Positions 15,915 through 25,272 of a stretch of 64,000 nucleotides of DNA are shown here, piece by piece (the stretch's first letter is position 1; each line of letters starts with the position of its first letter). The stretch covers positions 28,754 through 92,753 of the forward strand of contig JANQIX010000091.1 of assembly GCA_028281925.1 (NCBI GenBank). Reading direction: 5' to 3'. Below the pieces are notes generated by a model that was not told the origin of the DNA, searched no databases, and saw only the letters and a list, made by a program, of their open reading frames with translations. A program made the translations under genes and the position numbers. This stretch comes from Alphaproteobacteria bacterium. Its GTDB lineage: Bacteria; Pseudomonadota; Alphaproteobacteria; DSM-16000; Inquilinaceae.

Positions 15915-16254
15915 GTCGGGCTGATTCAGGACCGTTCTGGAGGCGACGATAGCGTCGGACCGTTCTGGATGTAACAGAGTGTCTTACAAATATGGTTACG
16001 ATCCAGTGAATCCGACCGAGTAGCGTCTGGAAATACTATACCGGGCAGCCAGGGCCTCTCCATCTGGTGCTTGAACGGGCGCGCACGACGAGTGATTTCA
16101 TCCGACGCAGAGGGTAACATGCCCATAGCAGCATAGGCCGTTCCGACTCCGATGCACCGATTTCCGTCTCCGGACGGACGTCACCGGGGCGGCGAACGAC
16201 GCGGCTTGCCGGGACATGCTGCAAGCCGACGCAGGGCGCAACGAAGGCTGACCG
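15915..16254. other. divergent intergenic region with a 13-base direct repeat
   Basis: This 340-base stretch separates the histidine-kinase gene from the methyltransferase-like gene. It contains no convincing coding sequence. GGACCGTTCTGGA occurs twice, at 15929-15941 and 15957-15969, in the same orientation 28 bases apart, placed like operator repeats upstream of the kinase. Confidence 0.55.
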
Positions 16255-16863
16255 GTGGCAGTCGAATTCACGCGGTGGTTCCTGGCCATCTTCTTTACTG
16301 CGGTGGCCGCGTTCTACACATGCCGGATCGTTCTGGCCGCCCGGCACCGGGGAGTCTCACCGGTGTTCACGGGGAAGCCCGGTACCGCCCATTACTGGAC
16401 CCATCTGATGTTCCGGGTGTTCCGCGTGACCATCTGGCTGGTCTGCGTCATCCGGGCAGCCGTACCGGCTGCCGACGGGCTTATCGGCCCCATCTATCCG
16501 CTGTGGACGGCTCCGGTCGTGCTTGCCGGCAACGCACTGCTCGCTGCCAGCTTCGCCCTTGCGCTCCATGTCCATTTCTACATGGGACGCGATTGGCACT
16601 CCGGAACCCGTACGGACCACATCGGCCCGCTGATCACCACGGGGCCGTTTGCGGTATCGCGCAACCCCATGATGCTGGCGGTGCAGGGGGCGCAGATCGG
16701 GCTGTTTCTCGCTCTGCCGTCGATATTCACACTGGTTTGCCTTGGGATCGGTCTGTGGGCCGTCCACGTCCAGGTGCGGGTGGAGGAACTGGCACTGGCC
16801 GTCCGCCACGGCGATGTCTATGCGGTCTACCGATCGCAGACGCCGCGCTGGCTGTTCCGCTGA
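16255..16863 (+). CDS. isoprenylcysteine carboxyl methyltransferase-like membrane protein
   Basis: The 202-residue protein has about five transmembrane helices and the C-terminal signature of the ICMT/PEMT family: GPLITTGPFAVSRNPMML (cofactor-binding RNP region), then a hydrophobic helix and VRVEELALAVRHGDVYAVYRS with the catalytic Glu-Glu and Tyr. Bacterial members methylate lipids or small hydrophobic molecules; the substrate is unknown. The start is GTG at 16255 with GAAGG seven bases upstream. It is alone between divergent and convergent neighbours. Confidence 0.85.
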   Translation: MAVEFTRWFLAIFFTAVAAFYTCRIVLAARHRGVSPVFTGKPGTAHYWTHLMFRVFRVTIWLVCVIRAAVPAADGLIGPIYPLWTAPVVLAGNALLAASFALALHVHFYMGRDWHSGTRTDHIGPLITTGPFAVSRNPMMLAVQGAQIGLFLALPSIFTLVCLGIGLWAVHVQVRVEELALAVRHGDVYAVYRSQTPRWLFR

Positions 16864-16923
16864 AGGGGGGAGGGGCGTTGCCGCGGACGGACCGTCCGCT
16901 CGCCCGACAAGCGATCAAAGCGA

Positions 16924-17550
16924 TCAGGACCGCAGGATCTGCTGCAATTTCACGTACATCATTGCGGTCATCAGCGCATCGTTGAAAGCATCATGCTGGC
17001 TGAGCAGGGGTAGACCGAGTTCGTCCATGATCGTGTCGAACTTCAGGTCGATCACGCGGCCGGGATAAGAATTCAGCCGGTCGAGATTGTATTTATAGTA
17101 ATAGTAGATTCGAGAAACCTCTATTGCCTTGTTGGGGAGTTTTATGCCAAGCCACTCCAATAAATACTTGTTGATCATGTTGATGTCGAATTCCAGGTAA
17201 TACCCCACCAGCGGCCGGCCGCCGATGAAACGGAGCAGGCGGTCCAGCGCCTCCCGGATTTCCACCCCCTGGGCAACATCCATCGGGCGCAGGCGATGGA
17301 TGGTCACACCGCCGGTGCCGTCGGTCAGGCTGGGGCGCACCAACAGCTCCAGTTTTTCGCTGGTGACGATGGTGTTGCCGCGGATCTTGACCGCGGCGAT
17401 GGACAGGATGTCATCGACCCAGGGGTCGAGCCCCGTGGTCTCGGTGTCGATGCAGACCAGCTCTCCGGACCGGTCGCGGTCGAACAGGAAGGCGTACGCG
17501 TCGTCCCGCAGCAGAAGCTTTTCGCGTTGCCGGCTCAGCCACCCCAGCAT
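16924..17550 (-). CDS. 3'-5' exonuclease, DnaQ/epsilon-like
   Basis: The 208-residue protein carries the DEDDh motifs: Exo I CIDTETTGLDPW (about 34-45), Exo II VGYYLEFDINMINKYL, and Exo III HDAFNDALMTAM, so all metal-binding acidic residues and the general-base histidine are present. It probably removes nucleotides from 3' ends and pairs functionally with the upstream DUF294 protein, which is four bases away. The middle (roughly residues 120-165) is rich in Asn, Lys, Tyr and Ile with AT-rich codons, unlike the rest of the gene. Confidence 0.9.
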   Translation of the reverse strand: MLGWLSRQREKLLLRDDAYAFLFDRDRSGELVCIDTETTGLDPWVDDILSIAAVKIRGNTIVTSEKLELLVRPSLTDGTGGVTIHRLRPMDVAQGVEIREALDRLLRFIGGRPLVGYYLEFDINMINKYLLEWLGIKLPNKAIEVSRIYYYYKYNLDRLNSYPGRVIDLKFDTIMDELGLPLLSQHDAFNDALMTAMMYVKLQQILRS

Positions 17551-17554
17551 GGCG

Positions 17555-19372
17555 TCAGAACAGGCCGAGATGGAAATGGTGGCGGACCAGGTCTTTGGCG
17601 CGTTTGACGACGTAGAGCGCGTCTTTCAAGAGATCCCGTTCCACCGTCGAGAGATCGTCGGCATTCACCAGGTTGTCGTACGGCTTGCGCACGGCAATCC
17701 TGGCGAGCCTGGATTTCAGCCGCAGGCCCATCATGAAGTTGAAGGCCTCGATCAACTCCTCCGCCAAGGCCCGGTCGATGATGCCCTGTCCGCGCAGGCG
17801 CCCGATGCGCGCAATGGTGCCCGTCTCTTTCAGCCTCTGCTGCAGGGCAAGGCTGCGGATGCCGTGCACGATGGGGAAAATCCCGCCCTTTTTCAGGTCG
17901 ACCATGTCGCCTTCGTCGCCGCGCTGGACGATCAGATTGAAGAACAGGCCGAGCGGGGTCTGAAAGGCCTCGGTCGTGCGGGCGAAATGGGCATAGAAGG
18001 CGTCATTGTCCGCCAGCAGATCGAACATGTAGCTCTTCGCCGTATCCAGCAGGGATGCGTCGCCTGCCACGGCGATGGCGTCGTAGAAGATCGCCAGATT
18101 GAGGTTGCCCGGCCCGCTCGGCTTGCGGATCCACTGGTAGATCTCTTGCCGGAAGCCCGATAACGGCCGCGTCCATTCCGGATTGGTCACCATCACATTG
18201 CCGGGGCACGGCGGATACCCGAATTCCAGCAGCCCTTGCGAGAAGCAGCCGCAGAACTCCTCCAAACCCGGGATCTCGACGCCGTCGCGCAGGATCAGTC
18301 CGTTGTCCTGGTCCGTGCGCAGGATCTGCTCGCCGCGCCCTTCGCTGCCCATCACCACCAGACAGGTGTTCTCCACGATCTCGGGTGTCGCCAGATGGTG
18401 GAACAGCTTGGCCATAAGCTTGCGGTTCAGTTCCGTCACCAGGTCGGCGATGAACTGGATCTTCACGCCCTGGACATGCAGCGATGCGACCAGTTCGTCC
18501 ATGCGCGCGCTGACGGCCTTCATCTCGTCCAGGGTATGCGCGCGCTCCAGCTGGACGGAGATGAGATGCGAATGGCTGGACAGGAAGCTCAGAAGGTCGA
18601 TCTCGTCCAGCGTGCCGATAATCTGATCGTCTTCATCGACGACCACGACGCGCCGGATCGAATGGCGGGTCATCAGGATCAGGGCGTTGTAGAGAAACTC
18701 GTCGGCCCGCACGGTCACCAGATCGAAATGGGCGAAGTCGCCGATCGGTGCGGTCAGCGGCTGCTCGTCCAACACGAGCGCCTTGGTCAGGTTCATGCCA
18801 GTAACGATGCCTGAGCGTGCGCCGTTGCGCACGATCAGCGCGTTCACCTTCCGGTCGCGCATCTCGCGACCCGCCGTGCGGACGGTGTCCGTGGCCTCCA
18901 CATAATAGGCGGGATGGATATAGGCGTCGCGGACGCGCGCCATCATCAGCCAGTTCAGCTCGCGCGCGCGGGACCGCTCAGACAGCCGCGACAGCTTCTG
19001 CGAGAGATCCTGGTAGAAATAGGCGCCGTAGGCGGCGTTGGCCTTGGTCAGATCCAGGACGACCGATTTCGGCAGGACGTAGCAGATCGCCTCCTCCCGC
19101 ACGACGAAGCTATTGTGCGAGGCGTCGCCCATCACCAGGCCGCGGGCATCGAACACGTCGTCGGGGCCGCAGATGGCCACCACGTCTTCGCCGTCGCGCT
19201 CTTCCACATAGCCCTTGATAACGACGTAGAGGTGTTCTGACGGCACGTCGGTGCCGATGATCTGTTCGCCCTCCGCAAAGAAGGCGATGTCGAGTGAGCT
19301 GCGCACCAGCTCTTGCTCGGCCGGCGTCAGGCAATCGAAGGGCGGGTCTGAGAAGTTGAAGGATTTCGGCAT
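17555..19372 (-). CDS. cyclic-nucleotide-binding, CBS-pair and DUF294 nucleotidyltransferase-like protein
   Basis: Domains in order over 605 residues: a cNMP-binding beta-roll (about 10-120), a CBS pair (about 150-270), a DUF294 GlnD-like nucleotidyltransferase region with MGSEGRGEQILRTDQDNGLI (341-360; conserved Gly-Ser and D-x-D), and a DUF294 C-terminal substrate-binding region (about 450-600). Such proteins are thought to be signal-dependent nucleotidyltransferases and are commonly encoded beside acetate symporter genes and a DnaQ-like exonuclease, as here. The ligand and target are unknown. It lies 32 bases after actP on the same strand. Confidence 0.93.
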   Translation of the reverse strand: MPKSFNFSDPPFDCLTPAEQELVRSSLDIAFFAEGEQIIGTDVPSEHLYVVIKGYVEERDGEDVVAICGPDDVFDARGLVMGDASHNSFVVREEAICYVLPKSVVLDLTKANAAYGAYFYQDLSQKLSRLSERSRARELNWLMMARVRDAYIHPAYYVEATDTVRTAGREMRDRKVNALIVRNGARSGIVTGMNLTKALVLDEQPLTAPIGDFAHFDLVTVRADEFLYNALILMTRHSIRRVVVVDEDDQIIGTLDEIDLLSFLSSHSHLISVQLERAHTLDEMKAVSARMDELVASLHVQGVKIQFIADLVTELNRKLMAKLFHHLATPEIVENTCLVVMGSEGRGEQILRTDQDNGLILRDGVEIPGLEEFCGCFSQGLLEFGYPPCPGNVMVTNPEWTRPLSGFRQEIYQWIRKPSGPGNLNLAIFYDAIAVAGDASLLDTAKSYMFDLLADNDAFYAHFARTTEAFQTPLGLFFNLIVQRGDEGDMVDLKKGGIFPIVHGIRSLALQQRLKETGTIARIGRLRGQGIIDRALAEELIEAFNFMMGLRLKSRLARIAVRKPYDNLVNADDLSTVERDLLKDALYVVKRAKDLVRHHFHLGLF

Positions 19373-19404
19373 GATCCGGTATTGCCCATAACCTCGTCGG
19401 CGGT

Positions 19405-21078
19405 TCAGTAGCTGACCGCGCCGTCGGCGCCGATCCCGGTTTCCGACCTTAGGAACTGCGCCTCGAAGGCTCTGGCCTCGGCCGCCGCCGCAGCACTGCG
19501 ATCGGTGATCGAGAAGACCCAGATGCCCAGGAACGCCACTGCGACGGAAAACAGCGCCGGGTACTGGTAGGGGAAGATGGCCTGCGCGTTGCCGAATACC
19601 GACACCCAGACCGTCGGGCTCAGGATCACCAGCACGATGGCCGTGCCGAGGCCGAGAAAGCCGCCATAGACGGCGCCGCGTGTGGTCAGCCGCCGCCAGA
19701 ACATGGCCAGGAACAGGACGGGGAAGTTCGCGCTGGCCGCCACCGCGAAGGCCAGCCCCACCATGAAGGCGATGTTCTGGTCTTCGAACACGAGACCAAG
19801 GCCGATCGCCACGAGCCCGAGCGCGACGGTAGCAAAGCGCGAGATCCGCAGTTCCTCCCGCCGGGTTGCTTGCCCGCGCCTCAGGACCGAGGCGTAGAGG
19901 TCGTGGCTGATGGCGAAGGCTCCGGCCAGCGTCAGGCCCGCCACCACCGCCAGGATCGTGGCCAGCGCCACAGCCGCGATGAAGCCGAGGAACAGGCTGC
20001 CGCCGGTCGCATTGGCGAGATGGAGTGCGGGCATGTTGCCACCACCGATCAACCGTGCGGCGGCGTCGTAGAATGCCGGATTGTTCGTCACCAGCACGAT
20101 GGCCCCGAAGCCGATGATGAACGTCAGGATGTAGAAATAGCCGATGAAGCTCGTGGCGAAGACAACAGAGCGCCGCGCTTGCCTGGCATCGGAGACGGTG
20201 AAGAACCGCATCAGGATGTGGGGCAGGCCCGCCGTCCCGAACATCAGCGCGACCCCCAACGAGATCGCCGAAACCGGGTCCGACACCAGACCGCCGGGCG
20301 CAACGATCCCTGCGCCATGGGGGTGCGCGGCGATCGCGCGCCCAAACAACGCGTCGAGATCGAAGCGGACCAGCCAGAGCACTGCGGCGGCCATGAAGGT
20401 GGCGCCCGACAATAGCAGCACCGCCTTGACCACTTGGACGGAGGTGGTGGCGACCATGCCGCCGAACATCACGTAAATGATCATCAGGATGCCGACGGCT
20501 CCCACAGCCCCTTCATAGGGCAGCCCGAACAGCAGCTCGATCAGCTTGCCGGCCCCGACCATCTGGGCGATCAGGTAGAAGGCGACGACCGTCAACGATC
20601 CGCAGGCCGAGAGGCACCGGACCGGCACCTGGCGCAGGCGGTACGAGGCGACATCGGCAAAGGTATACTTGCCGAGATTGCGCAGACGTTCCGCCACCAG
20701 GAACAGGACGATCGGCCAGCCCGCGAGAAACCCCACCGAGTAGATCAGGCCGTCGAAGCCGACGGCAAACACCAGTCCGGCAATGCCGAGGAAGGACGCA
20801 GCCGACATGAAATCGCCGGCGATGGCGAGGCCGTTCTGCAGCCCCATGATGCCGCCACCGGAGGCATAGAAGTCGGCCGCCGACCGTGAGCGCCGCGACG
20901 CCCAGTGCGTCACTGCCAGAGCGGCCAGCAGCACGACGAAGAAGACGATGATCGCCCGCAGGTCGAGCGGCCGGTCCGACCAAGGCACCTGGATCGTCCG
21001 GGCCTGCGCCGGAGCGGCGATGAGCAGTGCTGACAGTCCGGACGAAAGCGCGAACGCCCGCAGCGAACGCCCCGTCAT
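19405..21078 (-). CDS. actP: cation/acetate symporter (ActP-like)
   Basis: This 557-residue member of the sodium:solute symporter family has an N-terminal signal sequence (MTGRSLRAFALSSGLSALL, cleavage after AQA) and about 13 transmembrane segments. Typical family features include SAADFYASGGGIMGLQNGLA and GDFMSAASFLGIAGLVF near the start and the PHILMRFFTVSDARQARRS motif. It would import acetate or related monocarboxylates with sodium or protons. Its start overlaps the DUF485 gene stop by four bases (ATGA), the standard pairing for this transporter. Gene symbol is by family; substrate could be another short-chain acid. Confidence 0.9.
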   Translation of the reverse strand: MTGRSLRAFALSSGLSALLIAAPAQARTIQVPWSDRPLDLRAIIVFFVVLLAALAVTHWASRRSRSAADFYASGGGIMGLQNGLAIAGDFMSAASFLGIAGLVFAVGFDGLIYSVGFLAGWPIVLFLVAERLRNLGKYTFADVASYRLRQVPVRCLSACGSLTVVAFYLIAQMVGAGKLIELLFGLPYEGAVGAVGILMIIYVMFGGMVATTSVQVVKAVLLLSGATFMAAAVLWLVRFDLDALFGRAIAAHPHGAGIVAPGGLVSDPVSAISLGVALMFGTAGLPHILMRFFTVSDARQARRSVVFATSFIGYFYILTFIIGFGAIVLVTNNPAFYDAAARLIGGGNMPALHLANATGGSLFLGFIAAVALATILAVVAGLTLAGAFAISHDLYASVLRRGQATRREELRISRFATVALGLVAIGLGLVFEDQNIAFMVGLAFAVAASANFPVLFLAMFWRRLTTRGAVYGGFLGLGTAIVLVILSPTVWVSVFGNAQAIFPYQYPALFSVAVAFLGIWVFSITDRSAAAAAEARAFEAQFLRSETGIGADGAVSY

Positions 21079-21386
21079 TCCTTCGTCTCGTCTATGATCC
21101 GGCGGTCCAGGTCGTCGAAGGTCCGATTGGCGCGGTGCATATAGACGCCCGTCAATACGATGGACAGAACGATCAGCGCCAGACTGACGGGCAGGCCGAT
21201 GGAGATTGCGGAGTCCCGCGATATCGGCTCAGCGAGAACCTGCGGGGCGAAGGCAATGAGGCCGATGAACGTGAAATAGGCGATCACCATCGTCATCGAC
21301 AGCCGCCATGCGAACCGCGAACGACGGCGGACCAGATCCCGAAACGCCGGGTGGTCGCCGATCCTCTTGATCAGATCCTGATCCAT
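21075..21386 (-). CDS. DUF485 family membrane protein
   Basis: The 103-residue protein starts MDQDLIKRIGDHPAF, then has two transmembrane helices (about residues 25-50 and 65-90) and the TGVYMHRANRTFDDLD C-terminal segment characteristic of DUF485 (YjcH-like) proteins. It is the conserved small partner of ActP-type symporters. The start at 21386 is chosen because the 50 residues upstream are not family-like. Confidence 0.93.
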   Translation of the reverse strand: MDQDLIKRIGDHPAFRDLVRRRSRFAWRLSMTMVIAYFTFIGLIAFAPQVLAEPISRDSAISIGLPVSLALIVLSIVLTGVYMHRANRTFDDLDRRIIDETKE

Positions 21387-21637
21387 ACGCCCCGACCTTG
21401 CCCGGGCAGGCCAATCGCCATCCGACGGGACCAAACAACGACATATACCGCAGGCGTCGGCAGCGCCCGTATGACGCACATCAAGCGTGACGCGATTGGG
21501 GAGAAGCTCCCGTTCAGCGCAATCATGACGCGCCACCGGCGCGAGCCGGCCACTGGCCGGCTGCCATGTGGCAAGGGTGGAACAAAAAGGAGGGGGGAGA
21601 GAGGTTGCTGGGGGCGGCCAGCGATCAGGCCGCAGCG

Positions 21638-22804
21638 TCAGGCGGCGGCTTGGTCGCCGGCCTCAGGTGCGGACCCCAGCAGGGAGTGGTAGAGGGCGAC
21701 GGTGGCTTCGCCGACATGGCCGGCGGAGAAGTTCTGCTCCACCAGTCGGCGTGACGCAGCGCCGAACCTGCTGCGCAGGTCGCCGTCGCCCGCCAGCGCG
21801 GCCATGGCGTCCGCCAGCGCGGCGGCATCATCCGGTGGCACCAGAAACGCGTTCTCGCCGGCCCGTGCGATCTCCCGGCAGCCGGGAACATCCGTCGCGA
21901 CGATGGGGCGGCCGCAGGACGCCGCCTCCAACAGGCTTTTGGGCAGGCCTTCGCGGCGTGACGGCAAGACGCCGATATGCGCTGCTGCCCAGACGGATCG
22001 GATATCGTCCCGGTGGCCGAGCCAGGAGATGCCGGGCAGCCGATCCCACTTCTGCAGCTCGGCCTCGGGAATGCTAGTCGGGTTTTCCGGATCGGGCGTC
22101 CCGACCAGATGCAGGTGCAGCGGTGTCCCGCGCGCCCAGAGCGCCAGCTGCGCCTCGACCAGAGGCCGGACACCCTTGTCTTCCAGCATGCGGCCGACGA
22201 ATGCCGCAACGAGGGGTGGGGACGGCGGCTCCGGCAAATGGGGCAGCGCGTCGGCGTCGACACCGGATCCGCGGATCACGACGGCCCGGTCGGGCGTGAC
22301 GAGGCCCAGGCGAACCAGTGTCTGCAGGTCATCGCCGTTCTGCATGATCACACGGCTGGCGCTGCGCTTCAGCAGCCGCCCCAGCACGGCGAAGACCAGG
22401 GGGCGAGCCAGGCGCGCCTTCGGGCCGTCCGCAATGAAGACCGTGCCAAGACCGGTCAGCGCGCTGACGACCGCAGGCACACCCGCCCGCCATGCCGCCA
22501 GGCCGCCCAGCACCACGGGTTTCATGGAGACATGGTGGACGATGTCCGGCCGCTCTTGCCGATAGAGCCTTGTGATCTCACGCACGGCCGCCACCTGTGC
22601 CGGCGGACTGACCGAGCCCCGCCGCCAGCGGAGAGGATGCAGGTCAAACCCCTCGTCACGAATGCGCGCCCCATGGTCGGCGACCCGCGTGGCAACGGCC
22701 ACCTGGAACCCGGCATCGCGGGCCGCCCGCGCCACCGGCAGCCGATGCGACCAGAAGTACCAGTCTTCCGTAACCAGGTAGATCAGCTTCGGTCGCCGGT
22801 TCAT
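21638..22804 (-). CDS. glycosyltransferase family 4
   Basis: The 388-residue GT-B protein has a degenerate N-terminal acceptor domain with PDIVHHVSMKPVVLGGLAAW and TGLGTVFI, and a C-terminal nucleotide-sugar domain with FVGRMLEDKGV and the EX7E motif in SRREGLPKSLLEAASCG. This N terminus resembles the enzymes that add the second sugar to undecaprenyl-linked glycans (PglA/WbpH-like). It overlaps the upstream glycosyltransferase by four bases and is the last gene of the minus-strand glycan cluster. Confidence 0.9.
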   Translation of the reverse strand: MNRRPKLIYLVTEDWYFWSHRLPVARAARDAGFQVAVATRVADHGARIRDEGFDLHPLRWRRGSVSPPAQVAAVREITRLYRQERPDIVHHVSMKPVVLGGLAAWRAGVPAVVSALTGLGTVFIADGPKARLARPLVFAVLGRLLKRSASRVIMQNGDDLQTLVRLGLVTPDRAVVIRGSGVDADALPHLPEPPSPPLVAAFVGRMLEDKGVRPLVEAQLALWARGTPLHLHLVGTPDPENPTSIPEAELQKWDRLPGISWLGHRDDIRSVWAAAHIGVLPSRREGLPKSLLEAASCGRPIVATDVPGCREIARAGENAFLVPPDDAAALADAMAALAGDGDLRSRFGAASRRLVEQNFSAGHVGEATVALYHSLLGSAPEAGDQAAA

Positions 22805-23907
22805 TGGTCCGCGATCCCCACCACCCGCAGGAATGCTCCGACGACCGCGTCGCGGTCGTATCGGCGGGGGAGAAGGCTGGCGCGCAGGTGCCCACCCGCC
22901 TTAGGCGAAATGCGCTCTACGGCTGCTGCGAACGGACCGCCGGCATCGGCCAGGGTGACGGCGCCGGGTGGTGCGTCCGCAGAGACCTCCGCCAGTCCAC
23001 CGGATGTGGGCGTTGCGATCACCGGTGTGCCACAGGCCAATGCTTCCAACGCCGCGTTGGGCATACCCTCCCATCGGGAGGGCATCAGCATTGCATCGGC
23101 CCCGGCAAGGAAACGCGGCACGTCGCTGCGATAGCCGACCAAACTGACACGTTGCCCAAGGCCGGCCAATTCGACGGTACGCGCAAGGGCTTCCCTCTCG
23201 GGCCCGTCGCCGATGATGCTGAGATGAACCGTTCCCAGCAGGTCTGCCATCATCTCGATCAGCCGGTCGAACCCCTTCTGATGAACCAGCCGCCCCACCG
23301 CAACAAGGCGAAGGCCCGATCCCGGATGACGCAACGGGTCGGCCGCTGCCGCCCGCAGCGCCGCGACGTCGACGGGGTTGGGAAGGATGGCGAGCCGATG
23401 GTCCGGAAGTGCGAAGTCCCGCCGGAACTCCGCCGCCATACGGTCGGATGTCGCCAGCACCAGATCGGCCCGCGGATAGAGGTGCCGGTAGCCGAAGCGA
23501 AACGCCGCAGGCCATCGCGTCTCCGGCAGGCTGAGCGACGGCAAGTTTGCTTCGCGCAAGACCATGCGCGTGCCCCCCGCGAGAAGCGGCCGGGCGGCAG
23601 CGAGCGCCAGATTGACATAGCCAAGTGTGGAGAATACGGCGTCGGGTCGAAGCCGCCGAAGCGTCCTGACAAGGGGGACCAGGGCAGAACGAAGGCGTCG
23701 CCGGTTCAGGACGATGGGCGACACACCTTCAGGGACGAGGCGCAGAAGCGGCCCTTCGCGATCGAAGACGACCAGCCGCGCGTCCACGCCCCGTTCGACG
23801 GCACCGGCCAGAAGCGTGAGTAAGACCTTTTCGGCACCCCCGCCGTCGAATGACGGCAGGACGAAGGCTAGGGATGGCCTTGCTGCGGCGGCCGGCAGAT
23901 CGGTCAC
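22801..23907 (-). CDS. glycosyltransferase family 4
   Basis: The 368-residue protein has a GT-B fold: DGGGAEKVLLTLLAGAV at the N terminus, the VAVGRLVHQKGFDRLIEM strand-turn, and MPSRWEGMPNAALEALACG with the EX7E pair. It would transfer a sugar from a nucleotide donor to the growing glycan at the inner membrane. GTG start. The gene is sandwiched by four-base overlaps between wbpE-like and the terminal glycosyltransferase gene, so all three are translated together. Confidence 0.9.
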   Translation of the reverse strand: MTDLPAAAARPSLAFVLPSFDGGGAEKVLLTLLAGAVERGVDARLVVFDREGPLLRLVPEGVSPIVLNRRRLRSALVPLVRTLRRLRPDAVFSTLGYVNLALAAARPLLAGGTRMVLREANLPSLSLPETRWPAAFRFGYRHLYPRADLVLATSDRMAAEFRRDFALPDHRLAILPNPVDVAALRAAAADPLRHPGSGLRLVAVGRLVHQKGFDRLIEMMADLLGTVHLSIIGDGPEREALARTVELAGLGQRVSLVGYRSDVPRFLAGADAMLMPSRWEGMPNAALEALACGTPVIATPTSGGLAEVSADAPPGAVTLADAGGPFAAAVERISPKAGGHLRASLLPRRYDRDAVVGAFLRVVGIADQ

Positions 23908-25031
23908 GCGCGGGACACAGCGTCGCGCACGGCCGTGCAGATCCGGTCCGCGGTTTCGTCCTGCATATATCCGTGCATCGGCAGGCTCAGCACGCGAGCG
24001 CAGAGCGCCTCGCTTCTCGGCAACGACCCGGGACCATCGCCAAAGGGTGCGTAGGCCGGCTGAAGGTGCAATGGCCGGGGGTAGTAGACCGCAGTGGGTA
24101 CGCCCGCGGCATTCAGCCGGGCCGCGACCCCGTCGCGATCGTCGACCTTAATCGTGTACTGCGCCCAGGCGCTCAGCCGTCCTTCGCGCCGAGCGGGTGT
24201 TGTTGCCATGTTGCCCAAACGGGAATCGTAGAGATCCGCCAATCGTTGCCGCGCCGCGATCTCCTCGTCCAAACTCGGCAGCTTGGCGAGCAGGATGGCC
24301 GCCTGAATCGTATCGAGCCTGGCATTCAGCCCCACCCGGACGATGTCGTACTTGCCCCCGCCTTTGCCATGCGCGCGGATGGAACGATAGCAGGCAGCCC
24401 GTTCGGCATCGTCGGTCAGCAGCGCGCCGCCATCGCCATAGCAGCCAAGGGGTTTGGCGGGGAAGAAGCTGCAGGCCGTCACCGGGGCGAGCGTTCCGAC
24501 CCTGCCGGCATCGGTCCGTCCACCATAGCTCTGGGCGGCATCGGCCAGCAGGAACAGACCATGCCTGTCGGCAACCTGCGCAAGCGCATCATAGTCGGTT
24601 GGCAGGCCGAACAGGTCGACGGCGACGATGGCCCGCGGCTTTAAGCGGCCGGCCGCTTGTACATCCTCAATGCGCCGTTCGAGGTCATCGACATCGATGT
24701 TGAAATCGTCTCCGTCAACATCGACGAACACCGGCGTGGCGCCGAGCAGTAGCGGCACCTCCGCCGTTGCGGTGAATGTGAAGCTCGGCACGAAAACCGC
24801 GTCGCCTGCGCCGATGCCCTCACCCATCATGGCCATCAGCAGGGCATCGGTACCGCTGGATACCCCGATGGCGTGGGTGGCACCGCAGTGCTCTGCCAGG
24901 GCTTCCTCGAACTCGCCGACCTCGGGACCAAGGATGAACCGGCCATGATCCATCACTGCAGCAACTCTTCGGTCGATCTCGGACTTCAGCCGCATGTGCT
25001 GCGCCTTCAAGTCGACGAAGGGGATGCTCAT
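23904..25031 (-). CDS. wbpE: DegT/DnrJ/EryC1 aminotransferase, WbpE-like
   Basis: This PLP enzyme is close to Pseudomonas WbpE, which aminates UDP-3-keto-GlcNAcA at C3. Matching segments include IPFVDLKAQ at the start, FILGPEVGEFEEAL, SSGTDAL, VFVPSFTFTATAEVPLLLGA, and SFFPAKPLGCYGDGGALL with the catalytic lysine, then RVGLNARLDTIQAAILL and PTAVYYPRPLHLQPAY. The length (375 residues) is normal. ATG at 25031 is preferred over a GTG at 25052 because AAAGGAT lies ten bases before it. With the acetyltransferase and oxidoreductase genes nearby it forms a route to a 2,3-diacetamido uronic acid. The gene symbol is by similarity. Confidence 0.85.
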   Translation of the reverse strand: MSIPFVDLKAQHMRLKSEIDRRVAAVMDHGRFILGPEVGEFEEALAEHCGATHAIGVSSGTDALLMAMMGEGIGAGDAVFVPSFTFTATAEVPLLLGATPVFVDVDGDDFNIDVDDLERRIEDVQAAGRLKPRAIVAVDLFGLPTDYDALAQVADRHGLFLLADAAQSYGGRTDAGRVGTLAPVTACSFFPAKPLGCYGDGGALLTDDAERAACYRSIRAHGKGGGKYDIVRVGLNARLDTIQAAILLAKLPSLDEEIAARQRLADLYDSRLGNMATTPARREGRLSAWAQYTIKVDDRDGVAARLNAAGVPTAVYYPRPLHLQPAYAPFGDGPGSLPRSEALCARVLSLPMHGYMQDETADRICTAVRDAVSRA

Positions 25032-25272
25032 GTTCAACGGATCCTTTCGCACTTGGTGGCGTCGGCAGGGCGGCGATGACTGGCCTCATGGCCGTTGCCG
25101 AGGATTGGGCATGGCCATAACCGATTGAGATACCCGATCCGCCGGGCGGACGGTCGTCTTGATGTGGCGCGAGCGGTTGGCGATCGTGTCTGTGGCGCTG
25201 ATGCGATATGAGAATTCGACGCTCTCGGAGCGCACCGACTCACGGTCGAGGCTGCGGTAGACGAGAGGCAGA

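Noticed and set aside
21560..21637. Terminator after the last glycosyltransferase gene
   Set aside because: GCGGCC/GGCCGC can pair, but the T-run on the minus strand is about 30 bases away, too far for an intrinsic terminator.
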